From contig NZ_JAHPZX010000002.1 in assembly GCF_021325795.1 (NCBI RefSeq), positions 248,001 through 312,000 on the forward strand: 64,000 nucleotides of DNA. Direction: 5' to 3'. A program made the translations under genes and the position numbers. Positions 20,029-29,500 of this stretch are shown in pieces; position 1 is the first letter of the stretch, and every line of letters starts with the position of its first letter. The DNA comes from Bordetella sp. LUAb4. GTDB lineage: Bacteria > Pseudomonadota > Gammaproteobacteria > Burkholderiales > Burkholderiaceae_B. The notes below the pieces were generated by a model. The model had not been told where the DNA came from. It saw only the letters and a program-made list of their open reading frames with translations, and made no database searches.

Positions 20029-20103
20029 TCAGTACTGTTCTTTTGATGATGTCGCCGTAATCGTTGTTGCGTCAGCACGGTTCTTCTGATGATGTCGCCG
20101 TAA
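20029..20103. repeat. 32-bp imperfect direct repeat, 43-bp spacing
   Basis: Copies at 20029-20060 and 20072-20103 share 29 of 32 bases, each beginning TCAG and ending TTCTGATGATGTCGCCGTAA or close to it. The centre-to-centre distance of 43 bp is about four helix turns. They lie in the 196-bp gap between the ABC ATPase gene and the binding-protein gene, upstream of the latter. Confidence 0.9.
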
Positions 20104-20127
20104 CGGTCGAGGTGCTTGCCGAACTTT

Positions 20128-20856
20128 CTAAAGACCGTTCTGCAAGAAGGTCCGCAGCTCGGGCGTCTGCGGCGCATCGAGCATGGCGCCCTCGCCCACT
20201 TCCCAAACCTTGCCTTGATGCATATAAATGATGCGATCAGCCAGACGCTTGGCGAAGGCCATTTCATGGGTCACCAGCAGCATCGTCATCCCCCCCGCCG
20301 CCAGGTCCTCCATGACGCGCAGGACCTCACCGGTAAGTTGCGGATCCAGCGCCGAGGTCACCTCGTCGAACAGCATCACCTTGGGCGACATGGCCAGCGA
20401 CCGGGCAATGGCCACGCGCTGCTGCTGGCCGCCGGACAGTTGTTCCGGGTAGGCATCCGCCTTCTGCGCCAGGCCCACCTGGTCCAGCACCTTCATGGCG
20501 ATGGCGCGCGCTTCGTCGCGGCCCATCTTCTTCACGTGGCGCAGGGCTAGCATGATGTTTTCCTGCACGGACAGGTGGGCGAACAGGTTGTAGCTCTGGA
20601 AGACGATGCCCACTTCCAGGCGCAGCTGGCGCAGGTTCACCTGGGGATCGTCGACGCGGATGCCGCAGACTTCGATCGATCCGTCGTCTATGGTTTCCAA
20701 CCGGTCGATGCAGCGCAGCGCGGTGCTTTTGCCCGAACCGCTGGCACCGATGATGGCGATCATTTCGCCCTTCGCCACTTCGAAGGACACCCCTTGCAGT
20801 ACCTGATTGCTGCCGAAGCTTTTATAAACCTCGTCCAGCTTAACGATTGCCGACAT
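20128..20856 (-). CDS. amino-acid ABC transporter ATP-binding protein (GlnQ/HisP type)
   Basis: A 242-residue ATPase that powers uptake. Walker A is [10 protein letters not shown], the signature is [15 protein letters not shown], Walker B is [13 protein letters not shown] and the H-loop is [15 protein letters not shown]. Related ATPases usually read DEPTSALDP; here the proline is replaced by valine. It overlaps the upstream permease gene by 17 bp, so it is co-translated with it. Confidence 0.94.
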   Translation of the reverse strand: MSAIVKLDEVYKSFGSNQVLQGVSFEVAKGEMIAIIGASGSGKSTALRCIDRLETIDDGSIEVCGIRVDDPQVNLRQLRLEVGIVFQSYNLFAHLSVQENIMLALRHVKKMGRDEARAIAMKVLDQVGLAQKADAYPEQLSGGQQQRVAIARSLAMSPKVMLFDEVTSALDPQLTGEVLRVMEDLAAGGMTMLLVTHEMAFAKRLADRIIYMHQGKVWEVGEGAMLDAPQTPELRTFLQNGL

Positions 20857-21493
20857 TCAGCTTGTTCTCCAGCGATTGGCTCCAGCGCGACAGCGGGTAG
20901 CACAGGACGAAATAAAACACCCCGACGAGGCCGAAGATCAGGAAAGGTTCGAACAGGGAATTGTTGATGATCTGCCCGGCCCGCGTGAGCTCGATGAACC
21001 CGATCACCGACGCCAGCGACGTCATTTTGATCAGTTGCACCAGAAAGCCCACCGTCGACGGCAGGGCCAGCCGCACTGCTTGCGGGATGATGACCAGGCG
21101 CAGGGTCTGCCAGCGCGTCATCGCCAGGCATTCAGAGGCCTCCCACTGCGGCTTGGGCATGGCTTCGACACAACCGCGCCAGATGTCGCCCAGATACGCG
21201 CTGCTGTAAACCATCAAGGCCATGCCCGCGGCCACCAGGGCCGGCACTTCGTAGCCGTAGACCGACAGGCCGTAGTAGACGATGAACAGCAGGATCAGCA
21301 GCGGTATGCCCTGGATCACTTCGATAAAGACCAGGGCGATGCGGCTGAGCCAGCGGCGCGGCGAGATGCGCGCGAGCATCACTCCGAAGCCGCCGATCGC
21401 GCCCAGCACGAATGCCAGCAATGAAAGCACCAGCGTCCAGCCTATCGATTGCACCAGGTACAGCAGGTGCGCCATGGAAAATCCGCCCATCAT
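20840..21493 (-). CDS. amino-acid ABC transporter permease
   Basis: A 217-residue HisM/HisQ-type permease with five or so helices. The EAA-type loop is [30 protein letters not shown] in outline, followed by [14 protein letters not shown]. The ATG at 21493 overlaps the stop of the preceding permease (ATGA); a second ATG directly follows at 21490. GGGGAG lies just upstream. The frame is open ~40 codons further upstream, but that part is a shadow of the neighbouring gene. Confidence 0.92.
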   Translation of the reverse strand: MMGGFSMAHLLYLVQSIGWTLVLSLLAFVLGAIGGFGVMLARISPRRWLSRIALVFIEVIQGIPLLILLFIVYYGLSVYGYEVPALVAAGMALMVYSSAYLGDIWRGCVEAMPKPQWEASECLAMTRWQTLRLVIIPQAVRLALPSTVGFLVQLIKMTSLASVIGFIELTRAGQIINNSLFEPFLIFGLVGVFYFVLCYPLSRWSQSLENKLNVGNR

Positions 21494-22242
21494 GCCGCTC
21501 CCCGCTTGATCGTCGACGTGGGCGAGCCGACCCGCCGCGGGACCCGCTTGCCGGCCTGCAGGGCGGCGCGGCGGATGACGCGGCGGCGCTTGAAGGCATA
21601 TTCGCCCACCGCCCACGCCAGCAGCTTGATCACCAGCGACAGGATCAGATACAGCGCCGCCACCACGATATAGGTTTCCAGGGAGCGGAAGGTGTCCGAC
21701 TGCACGGTGTTAGCGATGGCGGTCAGTTCCTCGGCCGATATCTGCGACGCCACGGCGGAAGCCTGCATCATCAGCAGGAACTGGCCGGTCAGGGAGGGAT
21801 AAACCTTCTCGATGGCCGGCTGCAGCATGACGTGCCAGCCTATGCGCCAACGCGACAGGCCCAGGCACTCGGCGGCTTCCAGTTGGCCGCGTGGCACGGC
21901 TTCCAGGCCGGCGCGGATGATTTCGGCGGCATAGGCGCCGATATTGATGGTCATGGCCAGGACGGCGGCCACGAAGGTGGGCATGCGGATGCCGATACTG
22001 GCCAGGCCGAAGAACAGGATGAAGATCTGCACCAGGAAAGGCGTATTGCGCACGGCTTCGATGTAGACCGAGCAGGCGCGCGCCAGCCAGCGATGGCGGC
22101 TGCGCTTGGCGAACGCCACCAGGGTACCGAGGATGGTGCCGAAGAAAATAGCCACGGTGGTCATCTTGAGCGTCAGCCAGGCGCCCATCAGGAAGACGGG
22201 CCAGTATGGCAACAGACTGCCGAAATGCAGGGAAAAGCTCAT
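21490..22242 (-). CDS. amino-acid ABC transporter permease
   Basis: A 250-residue permease, the first gene of the transporter operon (permease, permease, ATPase, binding protein on the minus strand). Family features are YIEAVRNTPFLVQIFILFFGL, IGAYAAEIIRAGLEAVPRGQ and EAAECLGLSRW. The C-terminal ~35 residues are basic (YAFKRRRVIRRAALQAGKR). The ATG at 22242 is the family start; the longer frame to 22323 has no supporting ribosome site. A small inverted repeat, GTACGACAACGTAC at 22315-22328, lies upstream and could be an operator. Confidence 0.92.
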   Translation of the reverse strand: MSFSLHFGSLLPYWPVFLMGAWLTLKMTTVAIFFGTILGTLVAFAKRSRHRWLARACSVYIEAVRNTPFLVQIFILFFGLASIGIRMPTFVAAVLAMTINIGAYAAEIIRAGLEAVPRGQLEAAECLGLSRWRIGWHVMLQPAIEKVYPSLTGQFLLMMQASAVASQISAEELTAIANTVQSDTFRSLETYIVVAALYLILSLVIKLLAWAVGEYAFKRRRVIRRAALQAGKRVPRRVGSPTSTIKRGAA

Positions 22243-22514
22243 GGGTGCTGTCTCGTCTTTATCGCCGCGTCCGCTTGGACGTGACCTGATCTTTGGGCGG
22301 ACTATATCACTGAGGTACGACAACGTACATGCCCTCTATCCCTAGTCTTTCATAGCTTTCACGAAGCTGACGGAGGGTCCTGAGGCGAGGTGCAATATCG
22401 TCATACGATGACCGATGAACCGCCGGCGTTTCGTTACACGGGGAGGGCCCTGGCTTCCAGGTCACCGCAACAACTGGAGTGCCGCTGGCGCCGGCCCACG
22501 CGCACAATGGCGCC

Positions 22515-23264
22515 ATGCCTGCCCCCATCTCCCCCCTCCCCGCCCCGCTGGCCGAACGCCTGGACCGTCTGGATGACGCCACGCTGGCACGGGATCTCGA
22601 CGCACGTGGTTGCGCCATCATCGACGGACTGCTGCCGGGCGCGGATTGCGAGACGCTGAGCGCGGCGTACGACGACAAAGGCCCGCCCGGCCAAGCCCGC
22701 TATCGCAGTCGTGTGATCATGCAGCGGCATGGCTTCGGCCGCGGTGAATATCAATACTTTGCTTATCCCTTGCCGGACCTGGTGGCCGCGCTGCGCCATG
22801 CGTTTTATCCGCGCCTGGTGGGTATCGCCAACGCGTGAAATGCCCGCCTGGGCAGTGCGGTGCGCTACCCGCTCGAGCATCAGGATTTCCTGCGCGCCTG
22901 CCACGCAGCGGGCCAGACGCGGCCCACGCCGCTGATCCTGCGCTACGACACGGACGACTACAACTGCCTGCACCAGGATCTCTACGGTGAACACGTGTTC
23001 CCCTTGCAGGTAGCGATATTGCTGTCCGAACCGGGCCGCGATTTCGAAGGCGGCGAATTCGTGCTGACCGAACAAAGGCCGCGCCAGCAATCGCGCGTGG
23101 AAGTCGTCGACCTGCGCCAGGGCGATGCCGTCGTGTTCGCCGTCAACGAACGGCCCCTGCAGGGCAGTCGCGGCGACTACCGCGTGAAGCTGCGCCACGG
23201 CGTCAGCCGCCTGCGCGCCGGCCGCCGCCATACCCTGGGCATCATTTTTCACGATGCGACTTGA
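22515..23264 (+). pseudogene. 2OG-Fe(II) oxygenase (prolyl-4-hydroxylase-like), interrupted by in-frame TGA
   Basis: The frame from ATG 22515 is broken by one TGA at 22836-22838 (codon 108 of 250) and then continues in the same phase to a normal stop at 23262-23264. Before it the protein reads FYPRLVGIANA; after it NARLGSAVRYPLEH. Relatives have a Trp at this place, so a TGG-to-TGA change is the simplest reading. The second part is otherwise intact: iron ligands in CLHQDLYGEH (His153, Asp155) and His228 in VKLRHGVSRLR, with PTPLILRY and GGEFVLTEQRPR as in the family. Either a recent nonsense mutation, a sequencing error or (unlikely) recoding. Confidence 0.85.
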
Positions 23265-23459
23265 GAACGGGGCAATCACGCCGTGCGAAGCTTGCGTCGT
23301 GGAAACGTCGTGGTTCAAGCCATAAAACTTTCATCAACGACAAAAAGCTTTTGATTCTTGGCCCTCTATGATGGATGGGGAACGCTCACGGCATGGCATC
23401 TACCTACAATGCTTGGGCGCCCACTCCCTCCCGCGCCCAAAAATACGAGCAGGAGCATC

Positions 23460-23939
23460 ATGGCCCGTCAACTTTCGTCCCCCCGTCCTTTTTGGCTGCT
23501 GATCGGCAGCGCGACCCTGGCTGCCTGCATCGCGGCAGCTGCTATCGCGGAAACCGCGCCCAAGGGTCCGGCGAACCTCATCGTCACCGGACCCGGCCCG
23601 GTGATACTCGACCCCTTGACCGAATGCCAGAACGCGGTGGGAGACAAACCCCGCACCGCGCTTGCCCGCTGCCTGAGCGATGCGCAGCATGCCGCCGACA
23701 AGCAGATGCGCCAGGTTTATACGGACGCTGAAAAAGATCTGCGCGGCATTGACTCCGCTGCCACGCCCAAAGCGGTCGCGGCGCTGAAAGATGCGCAGAA
23801 GGCCTTCCTGAAATTCCGCGATGCCGAGTGCAAACGCCAAGGCGCCGCGGTGATGGGCGGCAGCGGTGCCGGCGATATCGAAGCGGCCTGCCTGATCAAG
23901 CTGACGCGCTGGCGTACTGGCGCGCTGTCGGAAAGCTGA
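23460..23939 (+). CDS. DUF1311/LprI-like exported protein
   Basis: A 159-residue exported protein. The signal FWLLIGSATLAACIAAAAIAE includes an AAC that may be a lipobox. The mature part has the DUF1311 layout: CQNAVGDKPRTALARCL, then AADKQMRQVYTDAEK and the typical AQKAFLKFRDAECKRQ, ending with CLIKLTRWRTGAL. In Mycobacterium a member (LprI) inhibits lysozyme; the role here is unknown. The ATG at 23460 follows AGGAG. Confidence 0.85.
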   Translation: MARQLSSPRPFWLLIGSATLAACIAAAAIAETAPKGPANLIVTGPGPVILDPLTECQNAVGDKPRTALARCLSDAQHAADKQMRQVYTDAEKDLRGIDSAATPKAVAALKDAQKAFLKFRDAECKRQGAAVMGGSGAGDIEAACLIKLTRWRTGALSES

Positions 23940-24002
23940 AGCGCCACCGCGTCAAAGCGGATGGCCTTCAAAGCGGATGGCCTTACCCGAAACGGTCAAG
24001 CG

Positions 24003-24036
24003 CATCGCCGATCGGTGGTTGCGCCGATCGGCGATG
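24003..24036. terminator. perfect 13-bp hairpin between convergent genes
   Basis: CATCGCCGATCGG (24003-24015) and CCGATCGGCGATG (24024-24036) pair perfectly with an 8-base loop. It lies 64 bp past the DUF1311 stop and 15 bp past the NDH-2 stop of the other strand. There is no T run on either side, so termination is inferred from position and stem strength. A 17-bp duplicated sequence (tcaaagcggatggcctt) lies just before it. Confidence 0.6.
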
Positions 24037-24051
24037 TGCCCTCCCGCCGGA

Positions 24052-25341
24052 CTATTTGCCCTGCGTGATAAGCCGGGCGCTGCGTTGGCCGCGCGTGTGG
24101 ATCCAAAGCCAGCTCAGCGCCACGCTCAGACGGTTGCGCATGCCGATCAGGAAGTAGATGTGGGCGATGCCCCAGATCCACCACGCCAACGGCCCGCGCA
24201 GCTTGATGCGGCCGAAGTCGATCACGGCCTTGCGCTTGCCTATGGTCGCCAGGTTGCCGCTGTGCTTGTAGCGGAACGGACCTGGAGACGGCGCGCCTTG
24301 CAGCCGCGCCTTGATGGCCGTGCCTACATAACGCCCCTGTTGCTTGGCGGCCGGCGCGATGCCGGGCACTGGCGCGCCGTCCGGTCCGGCGATGCTGACG
24401 GTGTCGCCCACCGCGTAGATTTCCGGGTGGCCAGGCACGCTGAGGTCCGGCTGGACCAGCACACGGCCGGCTCGATCGGCCGGCACGCCCAGCCACTCCG
24501 CGGCCGGCGAGGCACGCACGCCCGCCCCCCACAGCACGGTGTCGGCCTCCAGCCGCGTCTCGCCATAGACCACGCCTTGCGCCGAACACTCAGACACCGT
24601 CTGGCCCAGCACCACTTCGACACCCAGTTTTTCCAGGGCCTTCCTGGCGTATTCCGACAAGGACGGATCGAAAGCGCTCAACAGGCGCTGGCCGCCTTCG
24701 ATCAGGAGCACGCGTGCGCGGCGGGTATCGATGTGGCGGAAATCCGGCGGCAGCGTGACGTGCGCCATCTCGGCGATGGTGCCAGCCAGTTCGACGCCGG
24801 TGGGACCACCGCCGATGACCACGAAGGTCAGCAGCGCGGCCTGCCGGCGCGGGTCGGTTTCGCGTTCGGCGTGCTCGAAGGCCAGCAGAATGCGGCGCCG
24901 GATCATGGTGGCGTCTTCCAGCGTTTTCAGGCCGGGCGCGTGCGGCATCCAGTCGTCATGGCCGAAATAGGCGTGGCGGGCGCCGGTCGCCAGCACCAGC
25001 GAGTCATAGGGGACCTTGGCGCCGTCTTCCAGCAAGACCTCGCGGGCCTGCGTATCGACGCCATTGACCGACGCCAGCAACGTGCTGACCTCGGGGCGGT
25101 CGCGCAGCAGGTAACGGATGGGCCAGGCGATTTCCGATGTCGACAGGGAGGCCGTGGCGACTTGGTAAAGCAAAGGTTGGAACAGGTGGTGATTGCGCCG
25201 GTCGATCAGCGTGATATCGACGTCCGCTCCCTTCAATCGGTTGATGGCCTCCAGGCCGCCGAAGCCGCCGCCGACGACCACCACGCGATGGCGGCCGGAT
25301 GTCTTGGTTGGAGGGGAAGAAGCGGAGGGAGAGTCGCTCAT
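24052..25341 (-). CDS. ndh: type II NADH:quinone oxidoreductase (NDH-2)
   Basis: A 429-residue FAD enzyme bound to the inner membrane surface that passes electrons from NADH to quinone without pumping protons. The FAD site is RVVVVGGGFGGLEAI, followed by the family's HHLFQPLLYQVATASLS. The NADH site is FVVIGGGPTGVELAGTI, and the second FAD motif is EIYAVGDTVSI. The C-terminal part (AWWIWGIAHIYFLIGMRNR) is the membrane anchor region. The ATG at 25341 follows AAGGAAA; the frame is open 11 codons upstream. Confidence 0.94.
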   Translation of the reverse strand: MSDSPSASSPPTKTSGRHRVVVVGGGFGGLEAINRLKGADVDITLIDRRNHHLFQPLLYQVATASLSTSEIAWPIRYLLRDRPEVSTLLASVNGVDTQAREVLLEDGAKVPYDSLVLATGARHAYFGHDDWMPHAPGLKTLEDATMIRRRILLAFEHAERETDPRRQAALLTFVVIGGGPTGVELAGTIAEMAHVTLPPDFRHIDTRRARVLLIEGGQRLLSAFDPSLSEYARKALEKLGVEVVLGQTVSECSAQGVVYGETRLEADTVLWGAGVRASPAAEWLGVPADRAGRVLVQPDLSVPGHPEIYAVGDTVSIAGPDGAPVPGIAPAAKQQGRYVGTAIKARLQGAPSPGPFRYKHSGNLATIGKRKAVIDFGRIKLRGPLAWWIWGIAHIYFLIGMRNRLSVALSWLWIHTRGQRSARLITQGK

Positions 25342-25512
25342 GATGCGGATTTTCCTTGATGCAATAGCGGCCACTCGGTTGCTCGATTCGGGGTCGAGCG
25401 CAGGTGGATACCGGCGGCCTTATTAGTCAGACGTGCGCTTTGTACAAGGCGCACGGCCGTGAATCACAAGGATACGCTAATTTGCTGCACTGCAAAAAAT
25501 CACGAAATGGGT

Positions 25513-26418
25513 CTACCGGCTGGTCTTGCGGTCGTTGCGCAGGCGTTCCGCCACATAGTCGAGAAAGCAGGCGATGCGGGCCGCCAGCTGCGTGTTGCGA
25601 TAATAGACCGCATTGATGGGCTGGCGCGCTTCGACGGTATCGCGCGCCAGCACCTGCACCAGGTCGCCGCGGCGGCGGTCTTCGTTGGTCATGAAGTCCG
25701 CCAGGCAGACCAGGCCTTCGCCGGCCAAGGCCAGTTGCCGCAAGGTTTCGCCGCTGGACGCCATCACTTGCGGACGGATGTGCAGGCTTTCGCCCAGGGC
25801 ATGGCGCACGGGCCAGTGGTTCAGCGATTCGGGCTCGCTGAAGCCGAGCAGGCTGTGGCGCACGAGATCTTCCGCGCTGCGCGGCTTGCCGTTCTGGGCC
25901 AGATAGGCGGGACTGGCCAGGATGCGCAGCGGCGTTATTCCCAGCGGCCGCGCGTGCAGTGTCGAATCGCGCAGAGGTCCGATGCGGATGGCGATATCCG
26001 TACGTTGTTCGAGCAGGTCGATGTAGGTATCGGTGGAGTGCAGCGCCAGTTCGATTTGCGGGTATTGGCGGCGGAAGTCGCCCACCAGCGGGACGATGAC
26101 ATGCAGCATGAACGGCGATGCGGCGTCGACCCGCAGCAAGCCGGCGGGTTGCTGGCGGCGCAAAGCCATCTGCTCCTCGATGGCTTCGACCGACTCGACC
26201 ACGCGGCGTGCCTCGCTGAGCAGCAGTTTGCCTTCTTCCGTCAGCGCCAGGCGCCGAGTCGTCCGATGCAGCAGCGTAGTTTCCAGCTTCTGCTCCAGGC
26301 GCCCCAACGTCCGGCTGACCGCCGACACCGTCTGCCCCAGGCGCTCCGCGGCCGCCGTAATGGAACCCGCGTCCACTACCGCGATGAAGGTCTGCATTTC
26401 ATCCAGGGTCGTTTTCAT
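25513..26418 (-). CDS. LysR-type transcriptional regulator
   Basis: A 301-residue regulator. The helix-turn-helix is SITAAAERLGQTVSAVSRTL (residues ~19-38), with LLHRTTRRLALTEEGKLLL next. The effector domain includes PAGLLRVDAASPFMLHVIVP and LGITPLRILASPAYLAQNGKP. It is divergent from lhr with a 144-bp gap; whether it controls lhr or the NDH-2 gene behind it is not clear from sequence. Confidence 0.92.
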   Translation of the reverse strand: MKTTLDEMQTFIAVVDAGSITAAAERLGQTVSAVSRTLGRLEQKLETTLLHRTTRRLALTEEGKLLLSEARRVVESVEAIEEQMALRRQQPAGLLRVDAASPFMLHVIVPLVGDFRRQYPQIELALHSTDTYIDLLEQRTDIAIRIGPLRDSTLHARPLGITPLRILASPAYLAQNGKPRSAEDLVRHSLLGFSEPESLNHWPVRHALGESLHIRPQVMASSGETLRQLALAGEGLVCLADFMTNEDRRRGDLVQVLARDTVEARQPINAVYYRNTQLAARIACFLDYVAERLRNDRKTSR

Positions 26419-26562
26419 GCCTGGGAGTATAAGACCCGGGATGGGAACGCTTTCCGCGATACCTCGGAATCTCGCTACCGCAGACAGGGCGCTTTAACGC
26501 GTTAGCTTGGTCAGCTCGCAAGCCTGGTTGACTCATGGGAATTCGCCCCGATATAAGTATCC

Positions 26563-29500
26563 ATGACCTCCCCCGCCGTCCAGGTCGATGTGTTGGATGC
26601 GTTGTTTCATCCTGCCGTCGCGGCCTGGTTTCATCGTAGTTATGACTCGCCTACGCCTGCTCAGCAGCAAGCCTGGCCTTTGATCCATGCGGGGCGGCCG
26701 ACGTTGGTGGCGGCGCCCACGGGGTCGGGCAAGACGTTGACGGCTTTTCTGGCGGCCATCGACGAGTTGGTGCGCATGGGGCTGGCCGCGGACGGGGAGC
26801 TGCCGGATACCACGCTGGTGCTGTACGTTTCGCCGCTGAAGGCGCTGTCCAACGATATCCGCGTCAACCTGCAGGCACCCCTGGCCGGGATCGCCGAAGA
26901 ACTGGCCGCCCGCGGGCTGCCGGTGCCCGCCATCCGCAGCGCCGTGCGGACCGGTGATACCTCTCAGAAAGAACGCCAGGCCATGCGGCGGCAACCGCCC
27001 CATATCCTGGTCACCACGCCGGAATCGCTCTACGTGCTGCTGGGATCGGCCAGCGGGCGCGCCATGCTCAACGGCGTACGCTCGGTCATCGTCGATGAAA
27101 TCCATGCCGTGGCCGGCGGCAAACGCGGCAGTCACCTGGCGCTGAGCCTGGCCCGCCTGGATGCGCTGAACGCCCAGCCGCCGGTGCGTATCGGCCTGTC
27201 CGCCACGCAAAAGCCGCTGCAGGCGGTGGCCCGCTTCCTGGCCGGCCGCAACGCCGACGGCACCGCCGCGGATTGCGCCATCGTCGATATCGGCCACGGC
27301 CGCGCCCGCGACCTGGCCCTGGAAATCCCGCCGGTGCCACTGGAAGCCGTCATGGCCAATGACGTCTGGGAACGGGTCTACGATCGCATGGCGGAACTGG
27401 CCGCCGCGCACCGCACCACGCTGGTCTTCGTCAATACCCGGCGCATGGCGGAACGGGCCGCGCGCCATCTGGCCGAGCGGCTGGGCGACGCGGCAGTGGC
27501 GGCCCACCACGGCAGCCTGGCCAAGGAAACCCGGCTGGACACCGAACAGCGCCTCAAACAGGGCGCGCTGAAAGTGCTGGTGGCAACGGCTTCCTTGGAA
27601 TTGGGTATCGATATCGGCGAGGTGGAACTGGTCTGCCAGGTCGGCTCGCCACGCGCCATCGCGGCGTTCCTGCAGCGCGTGGGCCGCGCGGGCCACCAGG
27701 TTGGCGGTATCTCCAAGGGCCGGCTGTTTCCCACGTCGCGCGACGATCTAATCGAATGCGCCGCCCTGCTCGATAGCGTGCGGCGTGGCGAACTCGATAC
27801 CTTGCACATTCCGCACGCGCCCCTGGACGTGCTGGCGCAGCAAGTCGTGGCCGAGGTGTCCAACCAGGAATGGTCCGAAGACGAGCTATACGCCTTGCTG
27901 CGACGTGCCGAACCGTATGCCGACCTGCCCCGCGCACGCTATGACGCCGTGCTGCGCATGCTGGCATCGGGCTATACCGGCCGCAACGGCGTACGCGGCG
28001 CCTACCTGCATCGCGATACGGTCAGCGGCACGGTGCGCGGCCGGCGGGGCAGCCAGCTGACCGCCGTGACGTCGGGCGGCACCATCCCCGATAACGCCGA
28101 TTACGCCGTGCTGCTCGAACCGCAAGGCCAGCACATCGGCACGGTCAACGAGGACTTCGCCGTCGAAAGCCTCACCGGTGACGTGTTCCAACTGGGCAAT
28201 ACCGCTTACCGCATCCTGCGCATCGAAACCGGCCGGGTCCGGGTGGAAGACGCCCACGGCATGGCGCCCAATATTCCATTCTGGCTGGGCGAGGCGCCGG
28301 GCCGCAGCGGCGAGCTGTCGCAGGCGGTCGCGCGCCTGCGCGGGAACGTGGATGCGTGGATAAAAGAAGGCCGGCATACCGGCGGCACCGGCATGGAGGC
28401 CCCGCAAGCCGGAGAGACGCAGATAGAAGGTGAGTACTTAGAAGGTAAGCATGTAGAAGGTAAGCATGTAGAAGGTGAGCAGGTAGAAGGTAAGCACCTA
28501 GAAGGCAATCCAGAAGAAGGCGCGCGGCAAGATAGTCCACAAGCCGCGCCAGACTTGCAATACGTCATCGACAAGCTGTGCGGCACCGCCGGTATCGACT
28601 CGAACGCGGCGCGGCAGATCGTTGAATATCTGGCCCGCGCCCGCGCCGCGCTGGGCGCCTTGCCCACCCAGGACGTGCTGATCCTGGAGCGCTTCTTCGA
28701 CGAATCGGGTGGCATGCAGGTGGTGCTGCACGCGCCTTTCGGCAGCCGTATCAACCGGGCCTGGGGGCTGGCGCTGCGCAAACGCTTCTGCCGCACCTTC
28801 AACTTCGAGTTGCAGGCGGCCGCCACCGAAGATGCCATCGTGCTGTCGCTTTCCGTCAGCCACAGTTTTCCCCTGGAAGACGTATGGCAATACCTGCACA
28901 CGGCGACAGCGCGTGACGTGCTGGTGCAGGCGCTGCTGGACGCCCCCTTGTTCAACGCACGCTGGCGCTGGAACGCCACGACATCGCTGGCCATTCCGCG
29001 CTACAGCGCCGGCCGCAAGCTGGCGCCGCAGCTGTTACGCATGCGCAGCGAGGACCTGCTGACCGCGGTCTTTCCCGACCAGGCCGCCTGCCTCGAAAAC
29101 ATCGTCGGCGAACGTGAGCTGCCGGATCACCCGCTGGTCGAACAGACCCTGGACGACTGCCTGAACGAGGCCATGGATAGCGCCGGCTGGCTGGACGTCC
29201 TGCACCGCATCGAGCGGGGCGAAATCACCCTGTTGTCGCGCGACCTGCCTGCCCCTTCGCCGCTGGCGATGGAAATCCTCAACGCCAATCCCTACGCCTT
29301 CCTGGATGACGCGCCGCTGGAAGAAAGACGCACCCGCGCGGTGCAATCGCGCCGCTGGTCCGATCCCGCCAGCAACGACGACCTGGGCGCCCTGGACCCG
29401 GCCGCCATCGCGGATGTGGCTGCGCAGGCCTGGCCGCAGGCGCGCAACGCGGACGAGGTGCACGAGGCGTTGATGACACTGGGCTGCATCACCGCCGATG

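Noticed and set aside
26533-27696. 387-residue minus-strand frame opposite lhr
   Set aside because: High-GC shadow: the Lhr helicase motifs are intact on the plus strand and the minus frame matches nothing I recognise.
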